64,000 bases of DNA from Vibrio atypicus (GTDB lineage: Bacteria; Pseudomonadota; Gammaproteobacteria; Enterobacterales; Vibrionaceae). Positions 61,742 to 64,000 of this stretch are shown here, piece by piece. Positions within the stretch are counted from its first letter, which is position 1; each line of letters opens with the position of its first letter. The notes under the pieces were generated by a model. It saw only the letters and a list, made by a program, of their open reading frames with translations, made no database searches and was not told the DNA's origin. The DNA is taken from the NCBI RefSeq assembly GCF_009811315.1, contig NZ_BLID01000007.1, positions 186,001 to 250,000 on the forward strand, in the 5' to 3' direction. The position numbers were made by a program, and so were the translations under genes.

Positions 61742-62854
61742 TTAATTAGCTGAATAGAGCACGCCAAGTGAAGCTAGGCGACTTGCCCCTGTCACTTCGG
61801 GTAGGTTGCTTGGCAGGCGGTGTATGTGGCGATAAGCTAGCCAAGCAAAAGCCATCGCTTCCATATTGTCACTACTGATGCCTTTTGTGTCTGTAGCGCA
61901 AACCGACCAATCAGGTAGTAGGGCGGAAAGACGTTGCATGAGGAGTGGGTTGTGAACACCGCCACCGCAAACAAGAACTTCAGGGCTAGGACCCAAAGTA
62001 AACTGCTCTACCTGTGCGCAAATAGTCTGCGCGGTAAATTCACATAGTGTGCGCTGAACATCATGATGATCCATAACGTGATGAGTTAGCTTTGATGTGA
62101 GCCAGTCAAGATTAAATAGCTCCCTACCTGTGCTTTTCGGCGCTTTTAAAGCAAGGTAGGGCTCTTCAAGTAGAGTGGCCAGCAAATCAGTATCGACATT
62201 GCCTTGCCGTGCAAACTCTGCATCTTTGTCGAAAGGCTGACCTCTATGGAGGTGACACCAAGCATCCATCAGCATGTTACCAGGCCCGGTATCATAACCT
62301 ATCACTGGTGCGTTGGGGCTCAGTACCGAAATATTCGCAATCCCACCAATGTTAAGTACCACGATGCTGGAATCTGTTGGCTGAAAAATCGTTTGATGAA
62401 AGGCTGGAACTAATGGCGCTCCTTGGCCTCCGAGTGCGATATCTTTACGACGAAAATCCGCCACGGTATCAATACCAGTGTGCGCCGCGATGATATTAGC
62501 GTCGCCAAGTTGGGTCGTAAATGGTGTTGAGCCTGTTGGCTGGTGGAAGACAGTTTGACCGTGGTTGCCAATAGCTCGAATCGATTCATTCGGATAGCCC
62601 GTGCTATCTAATAGCGCATTGATCGCGTCAGCATAAAGTACACCTAGCAAGTGATCGATTTGGCCAATTTCAATCAGATCTGTTTTTTGCCCTAAACAAA
62701 TATTGAGCACGCGCTGGCGAATCTCGTCAGGGTAGGGGAAGTCATGATGAGCCAGCAGCCTCGGTTGACCATTGTCAATTTCAACCAGTGCAGTGTCGAC
62801 ACCATCTAAACTGGTGCCCGACATGACACCGATATATAACTCTTTTGTAGCCAT
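61742..62854 (-). CDS. anmK: 1,6-anhydro-N-acetylmuramic acid kinase
   Basis: Opens and phosphorylates anhydroMurNAc from wall turnover. 370 aa sugar-kinase fold: IGVMSGTSLDGVD phosphate loop, catalytic Asp in TVADFRRKDIALGGQGAPLVP (in part), adenosine motif VLVCGGGVHNPLLM. The ATG at 62854 is chosen over a TTG six bases upstream. First gene of anmK-murQ and divergent from nagZ, which supplies its substrate precursors. Confidence 0.95.
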   Translation of the reverse strand: MATKELYIGVMSGTSLDGVDTALVEIDNGQPRLLAHHDFPYPDEIRQRVLNICLGQKTDLIEIGQIDHLLGVLYADAINALLDSTGYPNESIRAIGNHGQTVFHQPTGSTPFTTQLGDANIIAAHTGIDTVADFRRKDIALGGQGAPLVPAFHQTIFQPTDSSIVVLNIGGIANISVLSPNAPVIGYDTGPGNMLMDAWCHLHRGQPFDKDAEFARQGNVDTDLLATLLEEPYLALKAPKSTGRELFNLDWLTSKLTHHVMDHHDVQRTLCEFTAQTICAQVEQFTLGPSPEVLVCGGGVHNPLLMQRLSALLPDWSVCATDTKGISSDNMEAMAFAWLAYRHIHRLPSNLPEVTGASRLASLGVLYSAN

Positions 62855-62954
62855 TCTCAATTTTTACTACGCCTGACATAGAATCCATTGTAAACCGAGA
62901 ATAATCCTAATACTCTCGGCAGCATAGCGAAAAATCAGTTTGGCTGGAGTAAAT

Positions 62955-63941
62955 ATGGGACCATTATGGCTGGATGTGGATGGCTACGAGCTAACCGCTG
63001 AAGATAAAGAGATTTTAGAGCACCCAACGGTGGGTGGTGTCATCTTATTCTCACGCAATTACTATGATAACAAACAGCTTCTGGCATTAAATCAATCGAT
63101 TCGTGAAGCGGCGAAACGACCTATATTAATTGGTGTCGATCAAGAAGGTGGCCGAGTTCAGCGATTCCGTGATGGTTTTTCTATTATTCCGGCAGCGCAA
63201 GAGTTCGCCAAACATAATCGCGGAGAGCAATTGGCTGAGCAAGCTGGTTGGTTGATGGCGGCTGAGCTGATTGCTCATGATGTTGATCTCAGTTTTGCCC
63301 CTGTTTTGGATAAAGGGCATGAGTGCAAAGCGATTGGTAATCGAGCGTTTGGTGATGAGGTGGATACGATTGTTCGTCACAGCACGGCTTATATGCGTGG
63401 AATGAAATCTATTGGTATGGCGACAACGGGTAAACACTTCCCGGGCCATGGCGGTGTAATTGCAGATTCTCACCTTGAAACGCCTTATGATCAACGTGAC
63501 ACAATTTTTGAGCTCGATATGCAGGTGTTCAAAACGCAGATTGAAGCTGGTGTATTGGATGCCATGATGCCAGCTCATGTGGTTTACCCTCATTACGATG
63601 ATCAACCAGCAAGTGGTTCTGAATATTGGTTAAGACAAGTATTACGCGAACAGCTTGGCTTTAAAGGCATTGTGTTTTCGGACGATTTAACGATGGAAGG
63701 TGCGGCCATTATGGGCGGACCAGCAGAGCGTGCGCACCAAGCTTTGGTGGCAGGGTGTGACATGATATTGGTGTGTAACCAACGTGATGCTCAAGTTGAG
63801 GTATTAGATAATCTACCTGTATTAGAGACCCCAGGCGCTGAAGTTCTTTCGAAAAAGCAGAGCTTTACCTTGGCGGATCTTCAACGTAGCTCGGAGTGGA
63901 AGCAAGCCTCTGAAGCCATGCGTCGTATGCTTGAAGATTAG
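62955..63941 (+). CDS. nagZ: Beta-N-acetylglucosaminidase NagZ
   Basis: Cytosolic GH3 enzyme removing GlcNAc from anhydro-muropeptides; its products can induce AmpC-type beta-lactamases. 328 aa. GH3 features: [11 protein letters not shown], the His-Asp catalytic loop [20 protein letters not shown] (in part), and nucleophile Asp in [11 protein letters not shown]. The ATG at 62955, 5 nt after GGAG, gives the family start MGPLWLDV; a TTG 15 bp upstream is less likely. A hairpin CCGAGA/TCTCGG (62895-62919) lies in the leader. Confidence 0.96.
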   Translation: MGPLWLDVDGYELTAEDKEILEHPTVGGVILFSRNYYDNKQLLALNQSIREAAKRPILIGVDQEGGRVQRFRDGFSIIPAAQEFAKHNRGEQLAEQAGWLMAAELIAHDVDLSFAPVLDKGHECKAIGNRAFGDEVDTIVRHSTAYMRGMKSIGMATTGKHFPGHGGVIADSHLETPYDQRDTIFELDMQVFKTQIEAGVLDAMMPAHVVYPHYDDQPASGSEYWLRQVLREQLGFKGIVFSDDLTMEGAAIMGGPAERAHQALVAGCDMILVCNQRDAQVEVLDNLPVLETPGAEVLSKKQSFTLADLQRSSEWKQASEAMRRMLED

Positions 63942-63963
63942 TTTTTTACGTCATTATAAGTAT

Positions 63964-63992
63964 AAAAAGAGCCACAAAATGTGGCTCTTTTT
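63964..63992 (+). terminator. Terminator of nagZ
   Basis: AAAAAGAGCCAC/GTGGCTCTTTTT with a 5-nt loop. Confidence 0.93.
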
Positions 63993-64000
63993 AATGGAAA

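Overview
This window is a stretch of Vibrio chromosome, very probably chromosome 1. The evidence is an OmpU porin immediately beside greA, a VpsR biofilm regulator, HlyU, the sodium-phosphate cotransporter NptA, a ShyC-type endopeptidase, and a gene order that runs parallel to the V. cholerae VC0622-VC0692 segment as I remember it. The exact species cannot be fixed from sequence alone. I see no phage, insertion sequence, integron, CRISPR, tRNA or rRNA. Almost everything is core genome; the variable material lies in the spacers.

Layout. 1-7.1 kb: a truncated hybrid sensor kinase, rsmC, an AI-2E family permease, a 39-codon membrane protein, hemL and erpA. 7.2-11.5 kb: a two-gene RND efflux operon. 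11.5-18 kb: cell-wall and envelope genes (shyC, dacB, ompU) around tyrS and a short MgtE-type Mg2+ transporter that has an upstream leader ORF and hairpin. 18.4-24.4 kb: greA, yhbY/rlmE and ftsH-folP-glmM. 24.5-32 kb: holD-rimI, a GGDEF-EAL protein, prfC, srmB and trmN. 32.3-38.3 kb: brnQ, prfB (programmed +1 frameshift)-lysS and vpsR. 38.4-39 kb: two small-protein genes embedded in inverted repeats. 39-47 kb: tas, a DUF6482-type gene, mutH, then rppH-ptsP-TSUP-lgt-thyA. 47-50.6 kb: nptA, nhaR, hlyU and rpsT. 50.8-58.6 kb: murJ, ribF-ileS-lspA, fkpB-ispH. 58.7-64 kb: a CstA-family transporter, a DUF2799 lipoprotein and the muropeptide recycling group murQ-anmK/nagZ.

Most notable observation: the 620-bp spacer between mutH and rppH carries four perfect DnaA boxes (TTATNCACA, two in each orientation) plus two near matches, and IHF-like sites. 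In E. coli the DnaA-reactivating sequence DARS2 lies, as I recall, in this same mutH-rppH spacer, so this is a strong candidate for a Vibrio DARS2. Other non-coding signals include a leader ORF with a Pro-Pro pair overlapping a stem-loop before the CBS-less MgtE, a canonical pho-box promoter in front of nptA, a ToxR box upstream of ompU, two diverged ERIC-like repeats in the 3' UTRs of prfC and ileS, and a terminator placed inside ftsH-folP just before a folP start with no Shine-Dalgarno sequence.

The genes fall into a few functional themes: translation (tyrS, lysS, ileS, prfB, prfC, rpsT, rimI, rlmE, rsmC, trmN, srmB, yhbY), envelope and peptidoglycan (shyC, dacB, murJ, lgt, lspA, glmM, murQ, anmK, nagZ), and replication/repair (mutH, holD, the DARS2-like site). 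Signalling is represented by VpsR, the GGDEF-EAL protein, PtsP, HlyU and the hybrid kinase.
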